From Mesorhizobium sp. B2-3-4 (lineage in GTDB: Bacteria > Pseudomonadota > Alphaproteobacteria > Rhizobiales > Rhizobiaceae): a DNA stretch of 64,000 bases. Below are positions 18,253 through 27,492 of this stretch, piece by piece. A model generated the notes under the pieces. It did not search any database. It saw nothing but the letters and a program-made list of their open reading frames with translations, and was not told the DNA's origin. A program made the translations under genes and the position numbers. The stretch covers positions 62,001 through 126,000 of the forward strand of contig NZ_VFVY01000021.1 in assembly GCF_006442315.1 (NCBI RefSeq), given 5' to 3'. The stretch's first letter is position 1, and every line of letters begins with the position of its first letter.

Positions 18253-19449
18253 TCAACCGGCCTTGAGCGGCTCGGGCACGAACACCGTCTCGGGTCGTTC
18301 GTAGGACAGGCGTACGCTGTCGCGGCCGTTCTTCTTGGCCTTGTAGAGCGCCTCGTCGGCCCGGCGCATCAAGGGTTCCAGCGTCTCGTCACCGCTGCGG
18401 GCCGCGACGCCGAAGCTGGCGGTGACCTTGGTGCCGGCGGGAAGCCCGTCGACCCCGCCAGCCGAATAGATCGTGCGCACCGCCTCGGCGAACAGCCGCG
18501 CGGCGGCAAGATCGGTCAGCGGCAGGAGCACGGCGAATTCCTCGCCGCCGATGCGCCCCGCCGCCCCTCGTGCTCCCGTGGCCGAGCGCAGCTTGGCGGC
18601 GAAGTCGGCGATTACCCGGTCGCCGGCGGCGTGCCCATGCACGTCGTTGAGGGCCTTGAAATGGTCGAGGTCGGCCAGCACCAGCGCCACCGGGAACCTG
18701 GCCTGGGCGCAACGCTGCAACAGCATGGCGGCACGCTCCTCGAAACCACGGCGGTTGAGCAACCCCGACAGCGGATCGGTATAGGTTTCCGTCTTCAGCG
18801 CCTTCATCACGTCGAGCGCGGCGGCGGTGAACAGGCAAAGCGCGATCAGCAGCGACAGCAGGGCGTGCGACAACAGCGCCGTCGTCCAGTAGGACGAGCC
18901 GTAGAAGCCGTCATAGCTGGTGAACGGCCCATGCGCGATGACGACGACAAGGGTGCGCACGAAGAAGTTGAGCCCGGACAAGAGCGACAGCACGAACAAG
19001 ATTTTTTCGGTCGGCCCATGGTTGCGCACCGGCCGCAGTTCGGCGGCGACCAGCAGACTCAGGCCGCCGAAGGCGAAATTCATCGCCAGGATGCGCCAGG
19101 TCAGATCCGGCGCGACGAACAGGAACCAGCACAACGACGCCAGCCCGCCTCCCGCGAACACCCCGATACCAACATAAGGCACCCTCCGGCTGTAGCGGGC
19201 GACGATGGCACCGGACAGGCAGCAGGCAGCAAAGGTGAAGCAGATGTTGGACGCCAGCTTGGTCAGCTGCATGCCGATCGGCAAGGTGAAGTACTGGAGC
19301 AGGAAGCCGGCCGCCGAGACGCCGTAGCTTGTCCCCAGCACCGCCAGATAGGGGCGATGGCGCTGGTGGAACCACAGCACCAGGAACGCCGCGCCGAGCG
19401 CCAGCGCGATCGTTGGATTGAGCAACGCTATGAACAGGCCGGTGTCCAA
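18253..19449 (-). CDS. Membrane diguanylate cyclase (GGDEF), paralog 2
   Basis: The 398-residue product has seven predicted N-terminal membrane helices and a GGDEF domain with GGEEF at residues 301-305 and LADLDHFKALNDVHGH. The segment before GGEEF is GARGAAGRI, again lacking the RxxD I-site. The start appears to be a TTG (19447-19449) with GAGGGAAG upstream; no suitable ATG exists before the first helix. Similarity in layout and motifs to the adjacent gene points to a tandem duplication followed by divergence. The sensor region is of unknown ligand. Confidence 0.92.
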   Translation of the reverse strand: MDTGLFIALLNPTIALALGAAFLVLWFHQRHRPYLAVLGTSYGVSAAGFLLQYFTLPIGMQLTKLASNICFTFAACCLSGAIVARYSRRVPYVGIGVFAGGGLASLCWFLFVAPDLTWRILAMNFAFGGLSLLVAAELRPVRNHGPTEKILFVLSLLSGLNFFVRTLVVVIAHGPFTSYDGFYGSSYWTTALLSHALLSLLIALCLFTAAALDVMKALKTETYTDPLSGLLNRRGFEERAAMLLQRCAQARFPVALVLADLDHFKALNDVHGHAAGDRVIADFAAKLRSATGARGAAGRIGGEEFAVLLPLTDLAAARLFAEAVRTIYSAGGVDGLPAGTKVTASFGVAARSGDETLEPLMRRADEALYKAKKNGRDSVRLSYERPETVFVPEPLKAG

Positions 19450-19545
19450 AGGACGGTGACTTCCCTCTGCTAACGTCGGGGAAGATCATAGAGGGCAAGC
19501 GCAAACAAGCGGTTAAGCCAAGCCGAGTATGCGGCCGCATGCATG

Positions 19546-19576
19546 AAAAAACCCCGGCCGGCAATGCCGTCCGGGG
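19546..19576 (-). terminator. Intrinsic terminator of leuC
   Basis: On the minus strand, 29 nt past the leuC stop, an 11-bp stem CCCCGGACGGC / GCCGGCCGGGG with one mismatch is followed by six U (complement of 19546-19551). Strong rho-independent terminator. Confidence 0.85.
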
Positions 19577-19604
19577 CCTGACATGCGCTCGGGATCGAGA
19601 CGGC

Positions 19605-21014
19605 CTACTTCCAGTCGCGAATGTCGACGAAGTGGCCGGCGATCGCCGCCGCCGCCGCCATGGCCGGCGACACCAGATGGGTGCGGCCCTTGAAACCCTG
19701 CCGGCCCTCGAAATTGCGGTTCGAGGTCGACGCGCAGCGTTCATGCGGCTTCAGCCGGTCGTCGTTCATGGCCAGGCACATCGAGCAGCCCGGCTCGCGC
19801 CAGTCGAAGCCGGCGGCGATGAAGATCTTGTCGAGACCCTCGGCTTCCGCCTGTTCCTTGACCAGGCCGGAGCCCGGCACGATCATGGCATCGACATGCG
19901 CGCTGACCGTCTTGCCTTCGACCACCTTGGCCACGGCGCGAAGATCCTCGATGCGGCCATTGGTGCAGGAGCCGATGAAGACACGATCGAGCGCGATGTC
20001 GGTGATCTTGGTGCCGGGCGTCAGCCCCATATAGTCGAGCGCGCGGATCTTCGAGGTGCGCTTGTTCTCGTCGGTGATCTCTTCCGGGTTGGGAACGACG
20101 CCCTGCACAGAAACCACGTCCTCGGGCGAGGAGCCCCACGAGACGATCGGCGGCAGCTTGGCCGCGTCGAGGATGATCACCTTGTCGAAATGCGCGCCTT
20201 CGTCCGACTGCAGCGTCTTCCAATATTCGAGCGCCGCATCCCACGCGGCGCCCTTGGGCGCGCGCGGCTTGTCCTTGACATAGGCGAAGGTGGTCTCGTC
20301 GGCGGCGATCAGGCCGGCACGCGCGCCGCCCTCGATCGACATGTTGCAGATCGTCATGCGGCCTTCCATCGACAGCGAGCGGATCGCCTCGCCGGCATAT
20401 TCGATGACATAGCCGGTGCCGCCAGCGGTGCCGATCTCGCCGATGATGGCCAGGATGATGTCCTTGGCGGTGACGCCTTCCGGCAGCACGCCGTCGACGC
20501 GCACCAGCATGTTCTTGGCCTTGCGCTGGATCAGCGTCTGCGTGGCCAGCACATGCTCGACCTCCGACGTGCCGATGCCGTGCGCCAATGCTCCAAAAGC
20601 ACCATGCGTGGAGGTGTGGCTGTCGCCGCAGACGATGGTCATGCCGGGCAGCGTGAAGCCCTGCTCCGGGCCGATGATGTGGACGATGCCCTGGCGGATG
20701 TCGTTCTCGGAATAATACTCGACGCCGAAATCCCTGGCGTTCTTGGCCAGCGCCTCGACCTGGATGCGGCTTTCCTCGTTCTTGATGCCGAACTTGCGTT
20801 CGGGCGAGGTCGAGACATTGTGATCGACCACGGCCAGTGTCTTTTCCGGATGGCGGACTTTGCGGCCGCTCATGCGCAGGCCTTCGAAGGCCTGCGGGCT
20901 GGTCACTTCATGGACGAGATGGCGGTCGATATAGAGCAGGCAGGTGCCGTCGTCCTGGCGGTCGACGACATGGTCATCGAAAATCTTGTCGTAGAGGGTG
21001 CGCGGTGCGCTCAT
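19605..21014 (-). CDS. leuC: 3-isopropylmalate dehydratase large subunit
   Basis: Isomerises 2-isopropylmalate to 3-isopropylmalate in leucine synthesis, with LeuD. The 469-residue product has the aconitase-family cluster ligands: [14 protein letters not shown] with one Cys and [11 protein letters not shown] with two. The N terminus ([15 protein letters not shown]) and [16 protein letters not shown] are typical. The ATG at 21014 fits family starts. leuD is not adjacent, as is common in Rhizobiales where leuC, leuD and leuB lie apart. A clear terminator follows. Confidence 0.97.
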   Translation of the reverse strand: MSAPRTLYDKIFDDHVVDRQDDGTCLLYIDRHLVHEVTSPQAFEGLRMSGRKVRHPEKTLAVVDHNVSTSPERKFGIKNEESRIQVEALAKNARDFGVEYYSENDIRQGIVHIIGPEQGFTLPGMTIVCGDSHTSTHGAFGALAHGIGTSEVEHVLATQTLIQRKAKNMLVRVDGVLPEGVTAKDIILAIIGEIGTAGGTGYVIEYAGEAIRSLSMEGRMTICNMSIEGGARAGLIAADETTFAYVKDKPRAPKGAAWDAALEYWKTLQSDEGAHFDKVIILDAAKLPPIVSWGSSPEDVVSVQGVVPNPEEITDENKRTSKIRALDYMGLTPGTKITDIALDRVFIGSCTNGRIEDLRAVAKVVEGKTVSAHVDAMIVPGSGLVKEQAEAEGLDKIFIAAGFDWREPGCSMCLAMNDDRLKPHERCASTSNRNFEGRQGFKGRTHLVSPAMAAAAAIAGHFVDIRDWK

Positions 21015-21298
21015 GTGCGTAAATCCGTCGATATGAGAATGGGAAAAAGCTGATGCCGCAAGCCCGCGGCCGGCCGTCAGGGATCAGCGAAGTCGGCTGG
21101 TCAGGGCGCCGGAAACGCGCGCGGAGAAGCGCGACGGCAGGCGTTTTCTGTCCTGCAGCACGAACCCCTTGTAGGCCGGATCGCTGAAAAGCTTTTCCAT
21201 GCCGGGGTAGATAGCAATGTTTTGGCTTTTCGGCAATTGCAGCGTGGGCGGTGCACTTCTTCCCTTCTCCCCTTGTGGGGGAAGGAAGTGGGTGCCCC

Positions 21299-21934
21299 TC
21301 ACAGCACGTTGAACACGAACGTCTTCACCAGCGCCTCAGGGTCGCCGATCGCGTAGCAGCGAAACCAGGGGCTCTCCTCGGCCAGCCGCCACTTCCCTGC
21401 CCGGGCAAGCGCGTCGAACACCGCCTGGAACCCGCCGCTTTCAAAAACCTGGTCGCGCACGGTGAAGATGGCGTGGCCGCCCTTCTTCGTTATGCGCACC
21501 AGTTCGTGCAGGCCCGACGCCGGCGCATGGCTGATGGTGAACACGCCGGTCGAGAAGAAGGCGCGAAAATGACCGTCGGGCCAGGGCAACGGTCCGCCCA
21601 GCATCGCCTGCTTCAATTCGCCATAGGCATTGCGGCCGCCGGCTATCTTCAGCATGTCCTCCGACAGGTCGAGCCCGGCAATGTCGCCATAGCCCAGCGC
21701 CTTAAGCGACGGTCCGGACAGGCCGGTGCCGCAGCCCGCGTCGAGCAGCGGCCCTTCGCCCGCCGGCACGTGCCGCGCCACCCAGGCCGTGATCAGGAAC
21801 GGCAGGAGATAACCAAGCGAAGCGGTTTCGCTGTCATAGGTCGCGGCCCATGCGGCATAGGCTTGCGCCAGCGTTTCGGGCTTGTCGGCACCATAGACGG
21901 AATCCAGCGCCGCATTGGCTTTGTCGACGATCAT
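21299..21934 (-). CDS. Class I SAM-dependent methyltransferase
   Basis: The 211-residue product has motif I LLDAGCGTGLSGPSL for S-adenosylmethionine binding at about residues 70-84, then GLDLSEDMLKIA (motif II acidic residue) and RITKKGGHAIFTVRD (post-motif strand). It resembles the Methyltransf_11 group of small-molecule methylases. The substrate cannot be predicted. I chose the ATG at 21934, which has GGGGAGG upstream; an in-frame extension of ten residues does not. It lies 52 bp upstream of, but is transcribed toward, the leuC side; no operon partner is obvious. Confidence 0.85.
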   Translation of the reverse strand: MIVDKANAALDSVYGADKPETLAQAYAAWAATYDSETASLGYLLPFLITAWVARHVPAGEGPLLDAGCGTGLSGPSLKALGYGDIAGLDLSEDMLKIAGGRNAYGELKQAMLGGPLPWPDGHFRAFFSTGVFTISHAPASGLHELVRITKKGGHAIFTVRDQVFESGGFQAVFDALARAGKWRLAEESPWFRCYAIGDPEALVKTFVFNVL

Positions 21935-21986
21935 GAGACCTCCCCAACCATGTCGACAGGACACTAACCCTGTCCTTGCCGAAAAA

Positions 21987-22796
21987 CTATTCCTCGTGCT
22001 GGCGGCGCAGACGCCGCTCCAGCGCCCTGAGCGAGAGTGACAGGCCGACGGTGAGGATGAGATAGATATAGGCCGTTATCGAATAGGTCTCGAAGAAGCG
22101 GAACGAGCCGGCGGCATAGACCTTGCCCATCTGGGTGATGTCGGCGACGCCGAGCACCGAGACCAGCGAGGAATCCTTGACCAGGGCGACGAAATCATTG
22201 CCGAGCGGTGGCAATATGGTGCGGATCGCCTGCGGAAACACGATCAGCCGGAAGCGTTGCGCCCGCGTCAGCCCAAGCGCCTTCGCCGCCTCGATCTGGC
22301 CCTTCTCGACCGACTGGATGCCGGCGCGGAAGACCTCGGAGATGAAGGCGGAATAGCCGATGGTCAGCGCCATGATGGCGCGCCACAGCAACGACACGTC
22401 GCGCACCAGCAACTCGCCGAGAATGCCCGCGCTTTGCAATGGTGCGGTCAGCGCGTTCCAGCCAGCGACAAAGGCCGGCGCGCCGGCAAACGCGATCCAG
22501 AACAACAGCACCAGGATTGGCACGCCACGAATGATCTCGACATAGAAACGCGCGATCTGCCGCAGCCATTGCGAACCCGACAGGCCCATCAGCGCGATGC
22601 CGAGGCCGATCGCCGAGGCAAGCGCGAAAGCGACCACGGTGACGAAGACGGTGATGCCGATGCCCTTGGCGACGGTGGCGAAGACTTGGGCATAGAGATC
22701 GCTGGCCGCGATGAACAAAGCCGCCGCCAGGGCAAGCACGCAGGCAACGGCCAGCCACCAGGGGAATTCGGATTTGGTCGTGGAGGGTGCGGCCAT
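21987..22796 (-). CDS. Polar amino acid ABC transporter permease
   Basis: Inner-membrane subunit of a HisM/GlnP-type importer. The 269-residue product has about five membrane helices and the EAA loop EAAKALGLTRAQRFRLIVFPQAIR that docks the ATPase, with RGVPILVLLF upstream. It follows the binding-protein gene on the same strand, separated by repeat element copy 3. There is no ATPase gene and no second permease nearby, so it must share an ATPase encoded elsewhere or work as a homodimer. The ATG at 22796 has no clear ribosome site; a TTG lies 12 nt upstream. Confidence 0.9.
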   Translation of the reverse strand: MAAPSTTKSEFPWWLAVACVLALAAALFIAASDLYAQVFATVAKGIGITVFVTVVAFALASAIGLGIALMGLSGSQWLRQIARFYVEIIRGVPILVLLFWIAFAGAPAFVAGWNALTAPLQSAGILGELLVRDVSLLWRAIMALTIGYSAFISEVFRAGIQSVEKGQIEAAKALGLTRAQRFRLIVFPQAIRTILPPLGNDFVALVKDSSLVSVLGVADITQMGKVYAAGSFRFFETYSITAYIYLILTVGLSLSLRALERRLRRQHEE

Positions 22797-22837
22797 CAGG
22801 CGAGGCAACCGGCGTAGAAATCCGGAGACAGAAGCGC

Positions 22838-23005
22838 CCAGGCCCCCCTCTCTGGCCTGCCGGCCATCTCCCCCTCAAGGGGGGAGATTAGCAGCTTCGT
22901 CGACGGCACTCTTCTTGCAGCGTTGGTGATTGGCGAAAGCGGAAGAAACAGCCAATCTCCCCCCTTGAGGGGGAGATGCCCGGCAGGGCAGAGAGGGGGC
23001 CCCGG
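22838..23005 (+). repeat. Long inverted repeat element, family A, copy 3
   Basis: About 168 bp, arms CTGGCCTGCCGGCCATCTCC and GGGGGAGATGCCCGGCAGGG, core GTTGGTGATTGGCGAAAGCG. It sits between the binding protein and permease genes of one ABC importer, so it would be transcribed and could fold into a long stem that alters the ratio of the two products. Confidence 0.9.
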
Positions 23006-23057
23006 GCGCAATCCCGGCGCGATTTCGTGCACAGCCACTGCCGTCAACAAAATGGAA

Positions 23058-23855
23058 CTACTGCCCCATCTTGTAATCGAGGAACCACTTCTTGTTCAGC
23101 GCATCGAACGTGCCGTCGGCCTTGAGTGCCGCGATCGCGGCGTTGACCGGCTTCACCAGATCCGAGCCTTTCGGGAAGATGAAGCCGAAATCCTCGGTGC
23201 CGAGCGGGCCGCCGATCAGTTTCAGCTTGCCCTCGGAGGCGTCGACATAGCCCTTGCCGGCGGTGCCGTCGGTCAGCACCACATCGACGTCACCCGACTT
23301 CAGCGCCTGCACGGTGGCGCCGAAGGTTTCGAACAGTTTGATGCGCGGGTTCTGCTCATTGCCGTCGAGCACGCTGTAGACGGCGGTGTAGAACGGCGTT
23401 GTGCCGGCCTGCGCCCCGATCAGCCCGTCCTTGAAGGCGCCGAAGGTTTTGGCGTCGGTGAAGCGGCTTTCATCGCCGCGCACCAGCATGAACTGTTCCG
23501 AGCGCATATAGGGGTCGGAAAAATCGACCTTCTCCTTGCGGTCGTCCTTGATGGTGATGCCGGTCATGCCGATATTGTACTGGTTGTCGGAAACCGCCTG
23601 GATCATCGCGTCCCAGGACGTGTTCTGGTACTCGACCTTGAAATTCAGCCGCTTGGCGATCTCGTTCATGGCGTCATATTCCCAGCCGATCTGCTTGCTG
23701 GTCTTGGGGTCGATGAACTGCAGCGGCGGATAGGCGTTCTCGGTCACCACCACGACCTTTTTGCCACCGAGATCGGGCAACGCCTGCGCGAAGGCGGCGA
23801 CAGGCGCCAGGACGAGGGCCAGCAGGCCGGCCAGCAGCAGTTTCGACTTGGTCAT
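23058..23855 (-). CDS. Polar amino acid ABC transporter substrate-binding protein
   Basis: Periplasmic binding protein (SBP_bac_3 family). The 265-residue product has a signal peptide ending at about APVAAFA, then VVTENAYPPLQFIDP, the family N-terminal strand, GWEYDAMNEIAKRLN, and the hinge region GITIKDDRKEKVDFSDPYM, a signature for this family. The ligand is probably an amino acid or opine-like compound but is not predictable by eye. It is the first gene of a two-gene unit with the permease at 21987-22796. Confidence 0.93.
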   Translation of the reverse strand: MTKSKLLLAGLLALVLAPVAAFAQALPDLGGKKVVVVTENAYPPLQFIDPKTSKQIGWEYDAMNEIAKRLNFKVEYQNTSWDAMIQAVSDNQYNIGMTGITIKDDRKEKVDFSDPYMRSEQFMLVRGDESRFTDAKTFGAFKDGLIGAQAGTTPFYTAVYSVLDGNEQNPRIKLFETFGATVQALKSGDVDVVLTDGTAGKGYVDASEGKLKLIGGPLGTEDFGFIFPKGSDLVKPVNAAIAALKADGTFDALNKKWFLDYKMGQ

Positions 23856-24057
23856 GACACACTCCCGGAAATTGAAAGCGCCCGGATATCGGCCGGGCTT
23901 GCAGAAAATACGGCGCCGACTTTAGCTTTCCGCATGCGTCATGCAAGACGCTCCACTTCGTCAGCCCATGCGAAAACGGATTCGAATACCTTGATCCCAC
24001 GATTTCGGGCCTGGGATTTCGGAATGATCCGCTGCCTGAATGGCGCCCGCCTGGCAG

Positions 24058-24600
24058 CTAGAGTTTGTCCTTGTCTGAGACTGCGCCATCCGTTTTCGTC
24101 GGGCGGTCATCGGCCGTGGCTTCGCGCAGGCCCGCGACAAGTTGAGTGAGCGTGGCGTGCAGGGCTTTCACTTCGGCAGGCCTCAACGGCACGCCGCAGG
24201 CGAGCCCGTCCTGGACATCCTTCATGGCGCCGCGCAGCGCCTGGCCTTTCGCGGTCGGCTCGACCAGCACCCGGCGCTCGTCGGCGGGATCGCGCCTGCG
24301 GGTGACGAGGCCGCCCGCCTCCATGCGCTTGAGCAGCGGCGTCAGCGTCGCCGAATCGAGGCCCAGCGCCTCGCCGAGATCCCCCACAATGCTCGGCGCG
24401 CGCTCCCACAGCGCCAGCATCACCAGATATTGCGGATAGGTGAGGCCAAGCGGCGCCAGCAACGGGCGATAAACCCTCGTCATCAACCCGCTCGCGGAAT
24501 AGAGCGCGAAGCAGAGCTGCTGATCGAGCCGCGGCACCGGAATCGCCCCGGCGGCTTGCGCCGGGACTTCGCTGGCTTTCGCTTCGGTCTTTGTCGTCAT
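24058..24600 (-). CDS. ohrR: MarR-family organic hydroperoxide sensor OhrR
   Basis: Repressor of ohr inactivated by organic peroxides. The 180-residue product has the sensing cysteine in LDQQLCFALYSAS (Cys30), the OhrR hallmark, and a winged helix-turn-helix (LGEALGLDSATLTPLLKRMEAGG, RRRDPADERRVLV). It has a Pro/Ala-rich N-terminal extension and a charged C-terminal tail. The start overlaps the ohr stop by 4 nt (ATGA), so the two are co-expressed and the repressor controls its own synthesis. Confidence 0.95.
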   Translation of the reverse strand: MTTKTEAKASEVPAQAAGAIPVPRLDQQLCFALYSASGLMTRVYRPLLAPLGLTYPQYLVMLALWERAPSIVGDLGEALGLDSATLTPLLKRMEAGGLVTRRRDPADERRVLVEPTAKGQALRGAMKDVQDGLACGVPLRPAEVKALHATLTQLVAGLREATADDRPTKTDGAVSDKDKL

Positions 24601-25010
24601 GCCGCCTTTACCGAAAGCGCCACCTCGACATTGCCCCTGATGGCGTTCGAATAGGGGCAAATCTGATGCGCTTCCGATACAAGCGCTTCCGCCGCCGCCT
24701 GATCAAGGCCTTTCGTCTCCACTGCCAACGCGACGCCGAGCCTGAAACCTTCGCCATTGGGGAGCAGGCTGACGGTGGATGTTATCGCCGCATCCGTCAG
24801 CGGCAGCTTCTGCTTACGCGCGACGAAGCGCACCGCGCTTTCGAAGCAGGCGGCGTAGCCGATGGCGAAAAGCTGTTCGGGGTTGGTGGCGCCGCCCGGT
24901 CCGCCAAGCTCCTTGGGCATGGCCAGATCGACCTTGAGCAGGCCGTCGCTGGTCTCACCATGGCCGGCGCGGCCGCCGGTAACGTGAGCCTGTGTCGTGT
25001 AGAGTGCCAT
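24597..25010 (-). CDS. ohr: Organic hydroperoxide resistance protein Ohr
   Basis: Cys-based peroxidase that reduces fatty-acid and other organic peroxides using lipoylated proteins as electron donors. The 137-residue product has the reactive cysteine in YAACFESAV (Cys55) and the resolving cysteine in HQICPYSNAIRGN (Cys118). GGPGGATNPEQLFA is also typical. The ATG at 25010 has GGAG 9 nt upstream. It is the first gene of ohr-ohrR, behind an AT-rich operator-like region. Confidence 0.96.
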   Translation of the reverse strand: MALYTTQAHVTGGRAGHGETSDGLLKVDLAMPKELGGPGGATNPEQLFAIGYAACFESAVRFVARKQKLPLTDAAITSTVSLLPNGEGFRLGVALAVETKGLDQAAAEALVSEAHQICPYSNAIRGNVEVALSVKAA

Positions 25011-25020
25011 GTCATAATCT

Positions 25021-25075
25021 CCATTTATATCGTACACGATTATTTAGTACACTATATAATTTGATGTCAACCAGC
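25021..25075 (-). promoter_or_regulatory. Putative OhrR operator and ohr promoter
   Basis: An AT-rich island contains two near-palindromes, TCGTACACGA (25030-25039) and TAGTACACTA (25045-25054), with centres 15 bp apart, 11-45 bp before the ohr start. Twin palindromes overlapping the promoter fit repression by a MarR dimer pair. Assignment rests on position and symmetry, not on a match to a published site. Confidence 0.55.
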
Positions 25076-25120
25076 TCTCCCGACTTCCGGGGCGGGAAAC
25101 GTTCACAGTCCGGTGAAACG

Positions 25121-25146
25121 AAAAAAGGCGGCCGAAGCCGCCTTTT
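25121..25146 (-). terminator. Intrinsic terminator of rplS
   Basis: Minus-strand stem GGCGGC-TTCG-GCCGCC flanked by AAAA and a run of six U, 20 nt after the rplS stop. Canonical UUCG tetraloop terminator. Confidence 0.92.
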
Positions 25147-25166
25147 CAAAAATCTTGCGTCGAGCC

Positions 25167-25718
25167 TTATTCGGCCGGAGTTGCATCGGCGGCAGCCTTG
25201 GCTGCTGCTTCGGCCTCGGCGGCGGCCTTCTTCTCGGCGGCTTCCTTGGCGGCCGTCTCGGCGGCCAGCGCCTGGGCGGCGGCTACCTTCTCGGCCTCGA
25301 TGCGGGCCTTCTCGGCGTTCAGCGCGTCGCGCTCCTCATCGTTGAGCTTGCGGGCGCGCACGCCGGTGTTTTCCGAAATACGGGCCGACTTGCCGCGACG
25401 GTCACGCAGGTAATAGAGCTTGGCACGGCGCACCTTGCCGCGGCGCACGATCTCGACGCCTTCGACCATCGGCGAGTAGACCGGGAACACGCGCTCGACG
25501 CCTTCGCCGTAGGAGATCTTGCGGACGGTGAAGTTTTCCTGGAAGCCGGCGCCGGAACGGGCGATGACGACGCCCTCATAGGCCTGGACGCGGGTGCGGG
25601 TGCCTTCGGTCACGCGGACCTGGACGCGCACGGTGTCGCCGGGCTGGAATTCGGGAAGCTTGCGCTTGGCTTCGATCTTGGCGGCCTGTTCGGCCTCGAG
25701 CTGACGGATGAGATCCAT
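25167..25718 (-). CDS. rplS: Ribosomal protein L19 with long Ala/Glu-rich tail
   Basis: Component of the 50S subunit near the interface with 30S. The 183-residue product begins [15 protein letters not shown] and has the L19 core to about residue 125, including [20 protein letters not shown] and [18 protein letters not shown]. The last 60 residues are a low-complexity Ala/Glu/Lys helix ([20 protein letters not shown]). E. coli L19 is about 115 residues, so the tail is lineage-specific. A UUCG terminator follows. It is separated from trmD by the TSUP gene on the opposite strand. Confidence 0.96.
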   Translation of the reverse strand: MDLIRQLEAEQAAKIEAKRKLPEFQPGDTVRVQVRVTEGTRTRVQAYEGVVIARSGAGFQENFTVRKISYGEGVERVFPVYSPMVEGVEIVRRGKVRRAKLYYLRDRRGKSARISENTGVRARKLNDEERDALNAEKARIEAEKVAAAQALAAETAAKEAAEKKAAAEAEAAAKAAADATPAE

Positions 25719-26059
25719 CTCGGTAATCCACTTCTTGTTCTTCCGACAGTCAGAGCGCCCGGCGCTCGCCTTGCAGTACTTTTCGACCGCTCGGCTATGT
25801 CCTTTGTCTCCAAGACATTTGTCTTCAAAAACATCGGACAGGGGCGACTACACCGTCATTGTTGACGGGTCCGGCAGATTCTTCTGTCCGGTACGGGCGG
25901 GCACATACAGCTATTTCGGCGCTTTGTCACGCCTTGCCCATGCATTTTTTGCCGGCATGGCTTCCCGGCATGGCACCATCGTAATCCTGCCGTGCCGGGT
26001 TGCGCCGGTCCGGCAAGCTTCCTAAGCCAGACATAGCACATTTCTTGACGGCGGCCTCC
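25719..26059. other. 341-bp intergenic region between rplS and the TSUP gene
   Basis: Divergent promoter region. It contains the short palindrome AAGACATTTGTCTT at about 25811-25824 in the rplS leader and otherwise no gene, repeat or recognisable leader RNA. The rplS promoter must lie here. Confidence 0.5.
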
Positions 26060-26812
26060 ATGTCTGTCTTCGACGCCATCCTGCTCTTCCTGGCGGGCTT
26101 TCTCTCGGGCGCCGCCAACGCGGTCGCCGGCGGCGGCACCTTCGTCACCTTCGGCGCCATGACATTGGTCGGCGTGCCGCCGATCGTGGCCAACGCCACC
26201 TCCTCGGTGACGCAATTTCCCGGCTACATCACCTCGACGCTCGCCTACTGGGCCGACATCAGGCATTTCTGGCGCGGCGCGCTGCTGCTCTGCCTGATTT
26301 CAGCCATTGGCGCGCTTGCCGGCGCGCTGATCCTGCTGGCGCTCGACAATCCTTCGTTTCGCGTCCTGGTGCCCTGGCTGCTTCTGGGCGCGACCGCGCT
26401 GTTTGCTGCAGGACCGTGGCTGAAACCGGCGCCGAAACCCGGGCATGAGGCGGCGGTGGGTTCACTCGCCGGATCGCTGGCGCAGTTCGTCACCGCCATC
26501 TATGGCGGCTTCTTCGGCGCCGGCATGGGCGTGATGATGCTGGCCACGCTCGGCCTGACCCAGGCCGGCGACTACCACCGGCTGAATGCGCTGAAGAACA
26601 TGCTGGCCGTGGTCATCGCGGCTGTCGCCATCATCGTCTTCGTCTCGGGCGGCGTCGTCGCCTGGCCGCAGGCCATCGTCATGATCCCGGGCGGCGCGCT
26701 CGGCGGCTATGCCGGCGTCTGGATCGCCAAGCGCGTGCCGCAGAACGTGGTGCGCGGCTTCGTCATCGCGGTCGGCCTGTTTCTCGCCTTCTATTATTTC
26801 ACCAAGGGCTGA
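26060..26812 (+). CDS. TSUP (TauE/SafE) family membrane transporter
   Basis: The 250-residue product has about eight membrane helices and the TSUP pattern: [21 protein letters not shown] in the first half and the internally related [19 protein letters not shown] in the second. The family exports or imports sulfite, sulfoacetate or other small organic anions; the substrate is not predictable. It runs against trmD, overlapping its 3' end by 19 bp, and interrupts the usual trmD-rplS succession. The ATG at 26060 gives family length; an extension to 26000 is possible but not typical. Confidence 0.88.
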   Translation: MSVFDAILLFLAGFLSGAANAVAGGGTFVTFGAMTLVGVPPIVANATSSVTQFPGYITSTLAYWADIRHFWRGALLLCLISAIGALAGALILLALDNPSFRVLVPWLLLGATALFAAGPWLKPAPKPGHEAAVGSLAGSLAQFVTAIYGGFFGAGMGVMMLATLGLTQAGDYHRLNALKNMLAVVIAAVAIIVFVSGGVVAWPQAIVMIPGGALGGYAGVWIAKRVPQNVVRGFVIAVGLFLAFYYFTKG

Positions 26813-27492
26813 GCGCCCGGCAGATCCGGCCGCCTCTCCTGCGTCAGCCGCTCCGACTGCTTGCGCCGCCATTCGGCGATCTTCTTGTGATTTCCGGAGA
26901 TCAGCACGTCCGGGATCGGCCGGCCCTCGAACTCTTGCGGCCGTGTAAAGTGCGGATGCTCGAGCAGACCGTTCTCGAAGCTCTCCTCCTCGCCTGATAC
27001 CGCATTGCCCATGACGCCTGGCAGCAGCCGCACGACCGCGTCGAGCAGCACGAGCGCCGCCGGTTCGCCGCCGGAGAGTATGTAGTCGCCGATCGAGACT
27101 TCCTCCAATCCCCGCGCATCGATCAGCCGCTGGTCGACACCTTCGAAGCGGCCGCACAGGATGACGGCGCCCGGCCCGGCGGCGAGCTCGCGCACACGTG
27201 CCTGCGTCAACGGCTTGCCGCGCGGGCTCATCAGCAATTTGGGACGCGGGTCGCCGGCTGGCGCGGCATGGTCGATCGCCTTGGCCAGCACATCGGCGCG
27301 CATCACCATGCCGGCGCCGCCGCCGGCCGGGGTGTCATCGACGGTGCGGTGTTTGTCGGTAGCGAAGTCGCGTATCTGGATCGTTGAAAGCGACCATGTG
27401 CCGGCCTCCAGCGCCCGGCCTGCCAGCGACAGGCCGAGCGCGCCCGGAAACATCTCGGGATAGAGCGTCAGCACGCTGGCCGAAAAGCTCAC
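26794..27492 (-). CDS. trmD: tRNA (guanine-N1)-methyltransferase
   Basis: Methylates G37 next to the anticodon to prevent frameshifting. The 232-residue product begins [17 protein letters not shown] and has the trefoil-knot SAM site [19 protein letters not shown] plus [12 protein letters not shown]. The start is a GTG overlapping the rimM stop (GTGA), so the two are translationally coupled. The 3' end overlaps the convergent TSUP gene by 19 bp. Confidence 0.96.
   Translation of the reverse strand: MSFSASVLTLYPEMFPGALGLSLAGRALEAGTWSLSTIQIRDFATDKHRTVDDTPAGGGAGMVMRADVLAKAIDHAAPAGDPRPKLLMSPRGKPLTQARVRELAAGPGAVILCGRFEGVDQRLIDARGLEEVSIGDYILSGGEPAALVLLDAVVRLLPGVMGNAVSGEEESFENGLLEHPHFTRPQEFEGRPIPDVLISGNHKKIAEWRRKQSERLTQERRPDLPGAQPLVK

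Noticed and set aside
21084-21200. Short minus-strand reading MEKLFSDPAYKGFVLQDRKR in the gap after the methyltransferase gene
   Set aside because: Only 38 codons, no clear ribosome site, no family. It might be a relic, but there is not enough to call a gene.
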